Positions 33,834 to 44,700 of a stretch of DNA of 64,000 bases are shown piece by piece. The stretch is from Viscum album (lineage: Eukaryota > Streptophyta > Magnoliopsida > Santalales > Viscaceae): the NCBI GenBank assembly GCA_963277665.1, contig OY728121.1, positions 956,076,097 through 956,140,096 of the forward strand. The letters are read 5' to 3'. The notes beneath the pieces were generated by a model. That model was given only the letters and a program-made list of their open reading frames with translations. It was not told the DNA's origin and did no database searches. The translations under genes were made by a program, and so were the position numbers. Each line of letters begins with the position of its first letter. The stretch's first letter is position 1.

Positions 33834-36134
33834 TCAAGATGTGGATTGTGGTTGATCCTGATGGGTCAACCCTTTGATTCTTTCTTGGAGAGCATCACAC
33901 TCCATTCTTGCTTCCTCCAACTGCCTAGCCAACTTTAATTGTTCTGGCCATATGACTAGGCATTCATTGCCTACATTCTGAGCCTTTTTCTGATATGTAG
34001 ATTTGGTAGGCTTAGCCTTTCTCACCGCTTGGGGTATAAGCCCACTGGTACACATTTCCTTCTTTGAGGTTCTACCAAAATTCCACTTTCCTTGATTATT
34101 TCTCTGAGGAGAAACCTCTCTATTTGGAATCTTCCATTTCTTCTTCTCCCATCTTAGGGGTCTTCCTCTTTCCTTCACTTCTCGCTGAGAAACACGACAT
34201 GTGGATTTTTCGATGCATTCTTTTCTTATCTGCCTTTTATCAGATTTATGGGTCACCAACCTATTTTTCATTGGTGGTGGGTCCTCCATTGAACGCCCAT
34301 TCTTCTTTATCACTACTGGAGTAGATCTCCCCTTAATCTTCCAGGTTTGCTCACATTCTCTCCTTGAGAGCTGTTGTGAGTATGACAGAGGAGGTTACTG
34401 ATACACCTTTCGTTCAGCTCCATGTGATTTCCCCGAGGCTCGAAGCCTATTCTTCTCCTTACCACTTTGTCTCCCAGTACATGCTTCTTTCTTGTACACT
34501 TCCTGTAGTGGAGATCTCTTTTCTTGTTCCTTTCCCTTTCCTACTTTCTTCTTACTGCAATGTCTCGCCACGTGCCCATACTGAGAACATATAAAACATT
34601 TTACCTCAAAGGCATACCTCATTTTATCATCTCTCTGCTGAGATGTTGATGCACCTTGAGTTCTTCCTCTGATATTTTTCTCCTGAGCTTCCTGACACAT
34701 GCTCATGGTGTGTCCCATTCTTCCGCAGTAATAGCATCTAATATATGCTTTTCTCTGAGAAGCTCTTCTTTCTAATTTCTCATGATGCTTCTTCCTGTTC
34801 TCATATTTATTAATGTTTCTCTTTTCACAGCCTGAAATGTACTCCAGAGCCTCTGTACAGAAGCTTGATGTGTGGCCATGAACTCCGCAGAAATAGCACA
34901 TATCATCACTCCTTGAAATTATCCTCATAGGCCTATCTCCAGCACCTACAGGATTTTTCTTACCTTTGTAATTTTTCACTGCATTTTTCTTATCATCCAT
35001 AGGAGTGGGATTATCATATCCAATACCAGCTTTTCCAAAACTTGCTGGTCTTTGAGCTGAGAAAATATTATGTTGTTTCTCTTCAGAAACAACATATCTG
35101 TTCTTCATTTTATCATCACTTGTCGAAGGGTGATCAAATAGCAAGTGTAGTGCATCCTTCATCTTAAGCTTATCTTTGGATTTAGACTTCTCTATTTCCT
35201 GCTTGACTGATTCTAGCTCTTCTACCAACTTTTGAATCTTCATATCCCTTGATTAAAGTTGGACATCATGTTTTTCTTGAGCGACAGAGTCAGAGCAACA
35301 TGCATTCTCTTGTTGTAGCCTTTGATTTTTCTGAACTTCTGCAGACAACTGTGCTGCTAGATCATTATTTATGGCTTTAAGATTTTGTGCTTCATCTGAC
35401 TTTTGACTCTCTTCATAATCACCAGCCTTTTGTTTTCCTTTCATTCTAGCCATCTTCTGCAGCTCTTCATCATGTGAATCATTCTTCTCTGTTAGGTCAG
35501 TAACTATATCAATAAGCCTTTGATTTAATCCTTTTAGCTTGTTGACCTCAATCTCCAATCCCTTGATCCGGATATCTTTAGATTTGGCTTCTTCAGTGTT
35601 TCTAACGTCACTTGGAATATTCGGTTCTTCGATGCTTTTGAATTGATCTTTCACTTTTCTATTCAAGCCATCGATCTCCCTTTTCTGTTCTTCAATCTTA
35701 ATCATATACTCACTAACTGATTCTGAGTTCTCTCGTGTGGATAACTTGAGTTTCTCAATTTCTCTCATAAACTCAGATTTCTCTTCTTCCTGCTGCTGCA
35801 TATAGAGTTTGGCATCATGAACAACTTTGTTGGATTTCTTTGTTTTTGCTCTCCAAACATCTATCTCCTCAAGAGCAGCCTCCAACTAAGCTCGCATATC
35901 TATTCTTCCTTCAATTTCTTCTTCTGTTTCAGCATCACTCTGATGCTCATGTACTTCACTCATTCCAACATCATGATTGAGTGAATCAATCTTTTCCCTA
36001 TCAGATTCATCCAGACCTTCCTTCAGTAAGCTGTTTGATTCTTTTAGTTGAATCACACTTTTTCCAAAAACACTTCCACACTGAGGGAATTTACCTGACT
36101 TTTGATTCTTCTTTGATGCTTTTCCTTTTCCCAT
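33834..36134 (-). pseudogene. gag: Element C gag-like protein with coiled coil and three zinc knuckles
   Basis: From ATG 36134 (MGKGKASKKNQKSG) to the stop at 33834 a single frame of about 766 codons is broken by only three stops, each one C-to-T change away from a Gln codon. Domains in order: basic N-terminus; a long Glu/Lys/Gln-rich coiled coil (about residues 60-330); CCHC knuckles CYFCGVHGHTSSFC (near 34890), CYYCGRMGHTMSMC (near 34730) and CFICSQYGHVARHC (near 34590); a basic, Arg/Lys-rich tail. Three knuckles are unusual for copia, and I cannot see the usual N-terminal capsid-like (UBN2) region. It would bind element RNA. A captured cellular zinc-knuckle protein is a less likely alternative. 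Confidence 0.75.
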
Positions 36135-36227
36135 GGCAGATTGAGAGATAATAGAAAAATGTATCTTCAACCACACAGATCGAATACACTAAGTTGAAGA
36201 AAACAAATCTGATAAAAGCAACCTATC

Positions 36228-36241
36228 CCTCTAATACCAAT
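36228..36241 (-). other. Element C primer-binding site
   Basis: The minus strand reads ATTGGTATTAGAGG directly beside the 5' LTR, a match to TGGTATCAGAGC with one C-to-T change. Confidence 0.8.
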
Positions 36242-37880
36242 TGTTAGGGCCAATAGGGGCCTATATACCCTGAGAGGGGGGGGGGGTGAATCAGGGTATG
36301 GATATTCTTTTTCAAAGTTCTTCCTGCCCCACTGGATCTTGACCTCTTTGTTACAAGGGTCACTTTGTTTGCACTTGTGTGGTTACTGTGAGCACTTGTC
36401 TCCTTTACCCGATGATGATGCTTTGAATGCAATGTAGGAAAGTAAGCAGGCAGACACAGAGATTTTTACTTGGTTCACCGCTAAGGGCTACGTCCAAGGA
36501 GCATACGCCGACAAGTTGCCGGTTCGTACCAAATTCCACTAGACTTCACTAGCTATGGATTACAATGTTCGGGCTAGATCACTTTTATGCCCAGGCTCAC
36601 TGCCTTTACAATGTTTAGGGTCATCTCACTGCTTTCCCAAGGGTCACTCCCTGTTTCTCTCTCTCTGGCTCACTGTCGGTGGAGAGGATCACCTTCTTCC
36701 TTTTCCTAAGCACACTGCTCTTGGAAGGAATCCACTCACAGTTTATAGACCTGTAGGTCTCTTCATTTTCATGAAGGAATGCATCTTCCTCTGTATGTAG
36801 ATGCTCTGTTGAAGTCCAACTTTCACCCGCAGATGAATCTCACTTCGCACCGGATGTACCGGGCAACCTCAGTTTTTTATGCGCAACCCTTACGGTGTCT
36901 TGTACGCAATTTCTATGGTTTGCGCGAAATTCCTTTTTCGCGTAACCTCCAAATATTACGCGCAGCCTGGAAACTGCCTTGCGCACAATTCACTGCTTTT
37001 GCGCGATATCCACTTTTCGCGCAACCTTCCTTTTACGCGCCAACCCCAACTTTCTGCGCAGCCTTAGCTTTTCGCGCAACAGCTGACTTTACACGCAAAC
37101 TTTAAGTTTACGCGCAACACCCTTTCTGACTTCAATTTCGCGCACCAGAGCTCAGGTATTTTCTATGTCTTGAACTCTCCTGAATGGAGGAGGGTCACTT
37201 CATATTTATAGGCAAAATCGGCCCCGCGCGAAAAACCCTCCTTGAGCGCGTAATCCGCTTTGATCACGAAATAGAAATCTTCCGCGCACAACCATTTTCC
37301 GCGCACTGCTCCATAATTTCGTGCACCTCATGCCTTTGCCATTTTCCGAGCTTCGGACCTCGGAACATCTTTTGCGCGAAATACTTCATCCACTATTTCG
37401 CGCGCCACTTCAATTTTTCGCACACGCCTCCAAAATTTCGCGCGCCTCATGCCTTTACCGATTTTCAAGCTTTCGGACTTGAAACATCTTTTGCGCGAAA
37501 TACAATTTCGCGCAACCCGCTGTTTTGCACGCCACACTTCAAGATTTCGCGCAACCCGCTAATTTTGCGCGCCATGCTTAATTTTTCCGCGCACCTCTTT
37601 CATTTCTCTCTCCTCAACCTTTGCCAAAAACATATCACTCCATTTTCCATTGGCGATTTTCAGGCCCATAAATTTGGCAAACACTGGGAAACGGCGCCAC
37701 CTTGTACTGCTCTTTTGTACCGCCTCCAGATCGTCCTTTCCTTTGTCATAGTTCTTTGTCAACATGGAATGTCAACAAATTCTCAGGAACTCGACAATTC
37801 TCCATGGAAACCTGCTTTGTCAACAAACACAATCAACCCAAAAATACTGCAATGTTACCTTGAGGGATTTTTGCCCAACA
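36242..37880 (-). repeat. Element C 5' LTR
   Basis: 1,639 bp partner of 29438-31072 with the GCGC array at about 36877-37600. Most differences between the copies are transitions, several at CpG inside the array. It ends GCCCAACA at 37880, followed by TATAT. Confidence 0.95.
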
Positions 37881-37885
37881 TATAT

Positions 37886-38538
37886 AAACAGAGGGGAAAT
37901 GTTACACGGACACACAACTGGGTTCGTTGAGGGTCGCCCCACTCTTAGGAATTTAAACATTGATTGTGGGGCTAAAAACGACATTGGATCAGTTCTAAAA
38001 GGTTAAAAAGGCTTAAAAGTGGCGTTACAGGAAAAAACTGTAGAACAAAACTCGACAAGGCTGTGTAGCACCGATCGTGTCGCACCGATCGGCGACACAC
38101 CGATCGTGTCGCACCGATCGGTCGCACCGATCAGCGACACACCGATCGGCGACACACCGATTGGTCGCACTGATCGTGTCACATCGATCGGGGACACACC
38201 GATCGACGACACACAGATCGGTCGCACCGATCGGTCGCACCGATCGTGTCACAGCGATCAGGGACACACCGATCGGCCGCACCGATCGGCGACACACCGA
38301 TCGGTCGCACTAATCGTGTCACACTGATCGGCGACACACCGATCGGCGACACACCGATCGGTCGCACCGATCGGTGACACGCCGATCGCGACACAACGAT
38401 TGGTGACACCGATTGGTGACACACCGATCGTGTCACGCCGATCGGTCGCACACCGAAATGACGTCCTACTACAGAGACGCCATCCTTAGGATCTGGAAAT
38501 TGGAAAAGGGATGGACCACGAGGGCCTGGGCCATTACA
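37886..38538 (-). repeat. Element B 3' LTR, segment 3
   Basis: Matches 46177-46801 of the 5' LTR, including the CGATCG array, and ends GGGCCATTACA at 38538. It includes the upstream (U3) half of the LTR in element orientation. Confidence 0.9.
38071..38456. repeat. CGATCG tandem array, 27 units, B 3' LTR
   Basis: Units of 12-16 bp with core CACCGATCGG, followed by TCG, CGACA or TGTCG spacers. I count 27 cores, most with the palindrome CGATCG and a few with one change. It lies upstream of the TATA in element orientation, so it is a candidate enhancer array. Frames through it are artefacts. Confidence 0.92.
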
Positions 38539-38928
38539 TCAGATACCCCTCGAACTATTCTCATCCTCGAGAATCAAAGCTAGACCTGAAGAGAAGAGAG
38601 GGGTTCAAAAAGCCCTCCTCGAAAGATACCCCTTGGGGACAAACCACCCTAAACAGCCATGCCGAACACATGGTCCATATTGTCCCGACACACGGTTCCG
38701 GGAGTTCCTTCCTCCATGTCAAGATACTATCCGCTTTGGGTGGAACTGACTCACCCGCACGAGTTTAACACATCCACCTTAATGCGTCTTGGTTAGGGAT
38801 CAAGTCCTCCCTTCCCCACATATCAGGACTTTTCATAACTTCCGCATGGTAGGGGAACAAAAACACCTCATAAATCAACAAGGTCAGCATTACATCATAA
38901 ACAAGCACCAAACAAAACTGAACAAAAC
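38539..38928 (-). other. Element B 3' untranslated region
   Basis: Between the pol stop and the 3' LTR. On the minus strand a purine-rich CGAGGGGTATCTGA is next to the LTR and is the best polypurine tract candidate. No gene is seen. Confidence 0.6.
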
Positions 38929-40510
38929 TCAAAACAGCTCTGGGTATTGGGCGCGCATCTGTGCCTCCCGTTCCCATGTACTCTCTTCGAGCCCACTATG
39001 CCTCCACAACACACGAACTAAAAGAATGGTCCATCCACGGAGCACCTTTTCCTCACGATCCTTGATCCTCACTGGTCTTTCCACAAAAGTCACATCCGCC
39101 TCGACGTCCAGCTTTCCCCAGTCGAGGATGCGTGAATCGTTTTGTAGATACCGTCGGAGTTGTGACACATGGAAGACGTCATGTACTCTTAGTAGCGGCG
39201 GTGGTAGCGCTAGCTGATAAGCCACTTCTCTGACCCGCCGCATCACTTCAAGTGGTCCGATGAACCTTGGATAAAGCTTACTCCCTCTGCCGAACCTCTG
39301 TTGTCCACGCCGTGGGGAGACCTTCAAGAATACGTGGCCCCCGACGCGGAACTCCAAGGGCCTCCTCCTATTATCGGCATATGACTTCTGCCGGTCCTGA
39401 GCTGCCTTCATCCTCTCCCGTATAAGCTGAACTTTCTCCGTCGTGCTCTGCACCACTTCCGGGCCAAGAACACTAGTTTCCCCAACCTCAGTCCAGCACA
39501 CGGGTGAGCGACATGGCCTTTCGTACAAAGCTTTGAATGGAGCCATGCCAATGGTAGAGTGATAGCTATTATTGTAGGCACACTCTACCAGAGGCAAGTG
39601 TCACACCCACGATTCCCCAAAATCCAACACACATGCTCGCAACATATCCTCCATTGTTTGGATGACGTGCTCTGTCTGCCCATCTTTCTGGGGGTGGAAA
39701 GCAGTGCTAAGACGTAGTTGGGTGCCAAAAGCATGCTGCAATCCTTTCCAGACTCGTGAGGTAAACCGTGCATCCCTATCCGAGACTATGGACCTCGGAA
39801 CTCCATGCAACCGCACCACCTCATCCATGTACCTCCGTGCTAAGGCATCCATTGCACTCGACTCCCTGACCTCCAGAAAGTGAGCCGATTTCGTCAACCG
39901 GTCCACCACTACCCATATCACGTCGCAGCCACCTTGAACCTTGGGTAGCCCGGTGACAAAATCCATTGATATGTCATCCCACTTCCACTCGGGGACGTCT
40001 AAAGGCTGCAACAAAATGCCTGGAACACGGTGTTCGACCCTCACTTGCTGACACACTAGGCACTTGGCCATGAACTCTGCCACCACCCGCTTTACCCTGG
40101 GCCACCAAAAATGACTCCTCAGACCCTGGTACATCTTGGAAACTCCCAGGTGCACCGCTAGGGGTGAGTTGTGGAACTCACCAAGAACCCTTTCGCGCAT
40201 CGCCTCTAGGACAAACACCTTTCCTCGGGAAAGAATCCGATTCTGACCATCCTCCGACCATCCTTCTGGAGCATTGCCTTGGTTAGCCCGATCGCGCATC
40301 ACTTCACTCTCTATGTCTCCCTACTGAGAGTCCTCCACCTGCCGCAGTAGAGAAGACTACACTGCCATCTGATATAGGAAACCTCTTCCACCATCCATCC
40401 TCGCATCCAGGTGCAGAGCAGCCAACTCCTCTATCACCTTCCAAGCATCTACCGACTCTCGAACCGTATCCTTCTGTGACTTCCTACTCAAGGCATCAGC
40501 CACCACATTC
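38929..40510 (-). pseudogene. Element B integrase with chromodomain-like tail
   Basis: Inserts element cDNA into the genome. The zinc-binding region is visible (HLGVSKMYQGLRSHFWWP, then CLVCQQ, near 40080-40170). The catalytic core follows: SMDFVTGLP (first Asp, near 39965), IVSDRDARFTS (second Asp, near 39780) and FHPQKDGQTEHV (Glu, near 39690). All three acidic residues are present. A stop near 39600 is followed by LVECAYNNSYHSTI, PFKALYERPCRSP and the GPLEV...HDVFHVSQLRRYL module. The end, RVLWRHSGLEESTWEREAQM then AQYPELF, is the chromodomain-like tail of Tekay/Del elements, thought to steer integration. Stops near 40325 and 40360 lie in the linker to RNase H. Confidence 0.92.
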
Positions 40511-41620
40511 CCTTTTCCTAAGGTTTAGGAAATCTCGAAGTCGTAGTCCTGAAGGAACTCCATCCACCTTCACTGCCGTAAGTTTAGGTCCCGCTGGGAG
40601 AAGATATACTTCAAGATTTTTTGATCCGTGAAGACCACGAAGCGCTCTCTGATGAGGTAATGACGCCACAACTTTAGTGAGAACACGACCGCCACAAGCT
40701 CCAGATCGTGGGTGACATAATTACACTCATGAGGACGTAACTGCCTAGACCCATAAGAGATCACCCCTTGTCGTTGCATCAGCACACACCCGAGGCCTTG
40801 TCTTGAAGCATCACAGAACACCTCATACACCACCCCTTCTTATGAAAATCTCACCACTGGGGCACTTACCAACTTCTCCTTCAGATTTCTGAAGGCTGCC
40901 TCGCACTACTCATTCCACATGAAAGCCTGGTCCTTCTTGGTCAAAGCTGTAAAAGGTGCTACAACTTGGGAGAAATTGGGCACAAACCTTCGATAGTATT
41001 CTGCTAGTCCAAGGAAACTACGAAATTCTGCCACGTTCTTGGACACTGCCCAAGAAACAACCGCCTCGACCTTAGATGGGTCCACCGCTATCCCCTGCTT
41101 GGACACCACGTGCCCAAGGAAGTGCACTTCTCGCGTCCAGAACTTGCACTTGGACAACTTCCCATAGAGTTGGCACCGTCGAAGGACCTCCAAAACCGTT
41201 CTCAGGTGCTCAACATGATCTTCCTCCGACCTTGAGTAGACCGGGATGTCGTCAATAAACACGACTACAAACCGATCCAGGTATTCCTGGAAGACAAAGT
41301 TCATGAGTCCCATGAACACAGCTGAAGCGTTCGTGATGCCGAACGACATGACCACAAACTCAAAGTTCCCATATCTGCACCTGAAGGCAGTCTTCGAGAT
41401 GTCACCCTCCCTCACCCTCAGCTGGTGATATCCCGACTACAGATCAATCTTAGAGAACCACCCTGCCCCTTTTAACTGGTCGAAAAGTTCGTCTATCCTC
41501 GGGAGAGGGTAATGATTCTTGACCATTACCTGATTCAGTCTCCGGTAGTCTATGCACAACCTGAGACCACCATCTTCCTTCTTTGAGAATAAACTGGAGC
41601 ACCCCATGGTGACGCACTTG
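40511..41620 (-). pseudogene. Element B reverse transcriptase and RNase H
   Basis: Copies element RNA to DNA. The minus strand shows [20 protein letters not shown] (near 41390), [15 protein letters not shown], then [11 protein letters not shown] (near 41260) with both active-site Asp intact. Next come [35 protein letters not shown], and after one stop the RNase H ([15 protein letters not shown] near 40815; [40 protein letters not shown] near 40630; GKGNVVADALSRK near 40500). The stops before CEAAF and after NLRQ look like CAG to TAG and CGA to TGA. The fingers region before 41415 is frameshifted. Confidence 0.92.
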
Positions 41621-42263
41621 GTTAAACAAAACCCTTCTTCATCAGATCGTCAATCTGAATCCGAAATTCTCGCAACTCAGAAGGCGCCATCTGGTAGGGA
41701 GCCATCGAAATCGGACAAGCACCAGGTTGCAAGTATATCCCAAACTCAACATCACGTCGAGGGGGTAGAGTCGCCACCTCCTCAGGGAAGACGTCCATAA
41801 ACTCACTGACGATCCCTGAGACTTCTACCATTTCTGCATCAACCGACTCTACTGATAGTTCAGTTAGCAAGTAAAGGAGGGACTCCTCTCGCCTGCTGCT
41901 TTTCTGGAAACCTCGCTCGTCGATGAAAGTCACACATCGGCCGCCCAAATATGAAAACACGACCCTTCCTCGAAAGCATTCAACGAAAACACATACAGAG
42001 AACAACCAATCAATGCCTAGGATGACATCATATGGATATATCTGCAATAGTAGAAGATCCCTGATAGACTGATGTGGCCCTATCATCAGTCTACACCCTC
42101 GGCAAACATAAAACAAATCGGTCTGACCTTCAACTGGTGTGCTCAGCACCAGGGGCACTGGAAGTCTCTCAGCGTCTAAATCCAGAGCACGGGCCATACT
42201 GGGTGCAACAAAGGAGTGCAAAGATCTTGTATCGAACAAGACATAGGCAAGAGTACTAAACAA
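41621..42263 (-). pseudogene. Element B protease and RT N-terminus
   Basis: Open for 213 codons. The aspartic protease box reads LFDTRSLHSFV (near 42235); the family usually has FDTGASHSF, so the Gly after DT is now Arg, which should inactivate it. DVILGIDWL (near 42025) is the conserved end of the protease. The RT start follows: DVFPEEVATLPPRRDVEF (near 41770), MAPYQMAPSELREF and KKGFV, then a stop and a frameshift. Confidence 0.88.
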
Positions 42264-43391
42264 GCTGATCGTACCTCAGACGACTTCTGGCTCTGCTGGA
42301 ACTGCTGCCTCTGCGGCGTGCAACTACCCATGCCCAGCTCCTCTGCCTCTCGGCTGCCGGCCACCTCCCCAACCATGCTATGATAGAGGTTCTTGAGCAG
42401 TGTCATGAGGTCAGCCTCCTCCTGCAATGCCTGCCCTTGGGGGAGCGGGAGCTTGCTTCCCCTACTGCTACAGCTGAAAGGGCTTAGCTGGAAACTGCTG
42501 CTGCTGAGGTGGGCGTTGAACCTTCTCACCCCCGCTGTACTGTACTCTGTCCGGGAACTGATTACGAAGGTGACCATGGGTTCCACAGATGAAGCATCTC
42601 GGCCCTGGGCCCGAAAGGAAAGGGCGAGGGCCAGAAGATCGAAACTGGAACTACTGAGTCCTGATTCTTGCTGGTCGAAACCTAGAGGGCTTTGATGCTG
42701 GAGGTCTGCTGCTGACGGCCTTCCCCTTCGACGAGCCCAAATAAATTCCCTCTCACGATACACCTCCCAGCGTGTGCATCCTTTCCACCACCTCAGCTTT
42801 CTTCTGGACCTCTAAGTATGTTGGTAGGGTGAAGGGAGTAATAACATACTGAAGAGAAGGTCGAAGTGCCTCCTCAAAACGTCTCACCCGGGACTCCTCA
42901 CCTGGAAAGAGGTCCAGATCAAAGCGGAGGAGATCCTTGAACTTGATCCCCAACTCTCTCACTGACATGCTTCCCTACTGGAGGGAGAGTATCTCCTACC
43001 TCTTCTCAGCCCTCATCGTGGAAGAGAGGAATTCTGCCCATAATTCCTTCTCGAAGTCAGACCACGTAACCTCAACCTCCCTCTTCTCCCCAAGATAAAG
43101 CGTCCACCACTAACGCATTGTTCCACGCATCTGGCTTACAGCCAAAGGAACCCAGTACTCCGTTGGAGCCTGAATCAAGCTGAAAGCTATCACCATCTCC
43201 TCTATCCATCTTTCTGTATCCATGTCAGAGATGCTGCCCTCGTACTTCCCGAGGGTCTGCCGTTGAAAGGCACAAAGCATCTTCTGCCACTGATCGACTT
43301 CCTCTTCTCGGTAAGCCTTCTCTTGATCAGCCAAGTCAACCTCCTAGGCCTCGATCGCCCGCACTACTCGTGGTCGCCTCCCAGGTGCCAT
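42264..43391 (-). pseudogene. gag: Element B gag
   Basis: Starts at ATG 43391 (MAPGRRPRVVRAIEA). After a stop at about 43346, the capsid region is readable: LGKYEGSISDMDTERWIEEM, a frameshifted WSDFEKELWAEF region, and GSMSVRELGIKFKDLLRFDL near 42950. The nucleocapsid knuckle, CFICGTHGHLRNQF (near 42570), has its last Cys replaced by Phe. The linker to protease is out of frame. Stops appear at about 43346, 43110 and 42973; the last is in LQ-stop-GS, consistent with CAG to TAG. Confidence 0.85.
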
Positions 43392-43763
43392 AGCTGCAAG
43401 GTAAACAAGGAATGCCTAAGCCCGAGTAGTGCAGAATATTGTTCTTAATTTTTCTTAGACTTCTTATCCACTTTAAATCCCCAAATACCCATAAAACATA
43501 AGAACTCAAGTCATTATGATGCATGTACCTTCCCTAGGGTCTCTACCCTATAATCAGTGTAGCCTCACTCGGTCGTTTAGTAGGCCCAGAGTCCTTGCAT
43601 CAGATCATGGGGGGCCCTAAAATCCCATGTCCTAACCGGTCTTCACTGACCTATTTCATGCACCAAGGTCACCCAAAACCGTTGCCCTACCATCCCATGA
43701 AATCCTTATTGTGCCTAAATTCAGACTCCATCCTATCTCTCAACCTCTCCTTTGATACCATTC
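43392..43763 (-). other. Element B leader and primer-binding site
   Basis: The end beside the LTR reads GAATGGTATCAAAGG on the minus strand (43749-43763), an initiator tRNA-Met type primer site. The rest of the leader has no supported gene. Confidence 0.78.
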
Positions 43764-44459
43764 TGTCACGACCCACCTTCACCAAGATGAGGGAAGGGAC
43801 AACAGATTTCCAGACCCTTCCTTCTTCAAGTTGAAGGAGAGATAATGACCCTAGAGACCCACCTTCAATAGGCCCTAGAGTGGCGACTAGCACCATGGGT
43901 ATATAATCACACACAAGATGGAAGGCATTACCCCTTTTCTTTATTAGGATCGGAAGATAAGATAGTAAATCCCAACAACACCGAAACTGGGGGTAAGAGT
44001 AAAGCCAAAGAAAACCATTCCCATATGTATGTTACAAAAGTAAATACCAAAAAGTACAAGATACTACAAAGGTAAGTACCAAAGAAAAGAAAAGCAGCAA
44101 CTGCAACTGTCCCAACGACCGAGCTAGTACGACCCTGCACGATCCCTGAAGTCCTCCTGGAAACCTGAAAGCAGTTTTATATACGTAGGGTGAGCCTACA
44201 AGTATACTCAATAGGGAAAAAACAAATAATCTTGTGCACAATTGGGGAGGAATTCTAATGCCCTGTGAAAAAAAGAGATAAGCAAGCACCTAGCAAGTAA
44301 AACCATCCACCCAAGCCTCACCAAGGCACACTCCCCAAATAACGCAAGTTATGTAATTTATAGTAATGGAACATCGATATTTGGGTACCCCGCTCCACTT
44401 TCCCACTGGTTATTGAAGACATCCTACGCATCGAACCAATCCTGCGATTCTCTCCGTAG

Positions 44460-44700
44460 TCCCACTGCCACACCCCGCCCACACACACTTGTGCCACAAC
44501 CACGCATCCTGCCCGCAAACACCTGGGCCACAACCACGCATCCCGCCTACAAACACCTATGCCACAACCACCACACATAACCACGCCCGCAAACACCTGG
44601 GCCAGAACAACTACTGCCACACCCAAAGATACCTGGGCCTCATCCCGAAGACTCTTGGGAAACAACCCGCCTGCACACACCTGGGCCAACCACCACAACT
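44460..44700. repeat. GC-rich repeats of about 40 bp in the B LTR
   Basis: Five or six diverged copies of CCCGCAAACACCTGGGCCAC followed by AACCACGCATC or a variant. Solo LTR Y entered the matching array in the other LTR (CAAAC is part of the unit). Confidence 0.8.

Larger units (their letters stand above)
29438..37880 (-). mobile_element. Non-autonomous Ty1/copia element C
   Basis: Complete two-LTR element of 8,443 bp with perfect target duplication TATAT (29433-29437 and 37881-37885) inside the B LTR. The LTRs are 29438-31072 and 36242-37880, starting TGTTAGGGCC and ending GCCCAACA. A primer site and polypurine tract are present. The internal region holds a long gag-like frame with three zinc knuckles, a truncated RT N-terminus and an RNase H frame. 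Integrase and the RT active site are missing. The LTRs differ by roughly 2-3 percent over the first 370 bp, so the insertion is fairly recent and must have been mobilised in trans. Confidence 0.93.

Noticed and set aside
38003..38451. Overlapping frames and a CRISPR-like look of the CGATCG repeats
   Set aside because: Units are 12-16 bp without unique spacers, in a plant LTR, and duplicated in the partner LTR; the frames are repeat artefacts.
44318..44698. 126-codon minus-strand frame rich in Cys, Gly and Val
   Set aside because: Produced by the 40-bp GC-rich repeats of the B LTR.
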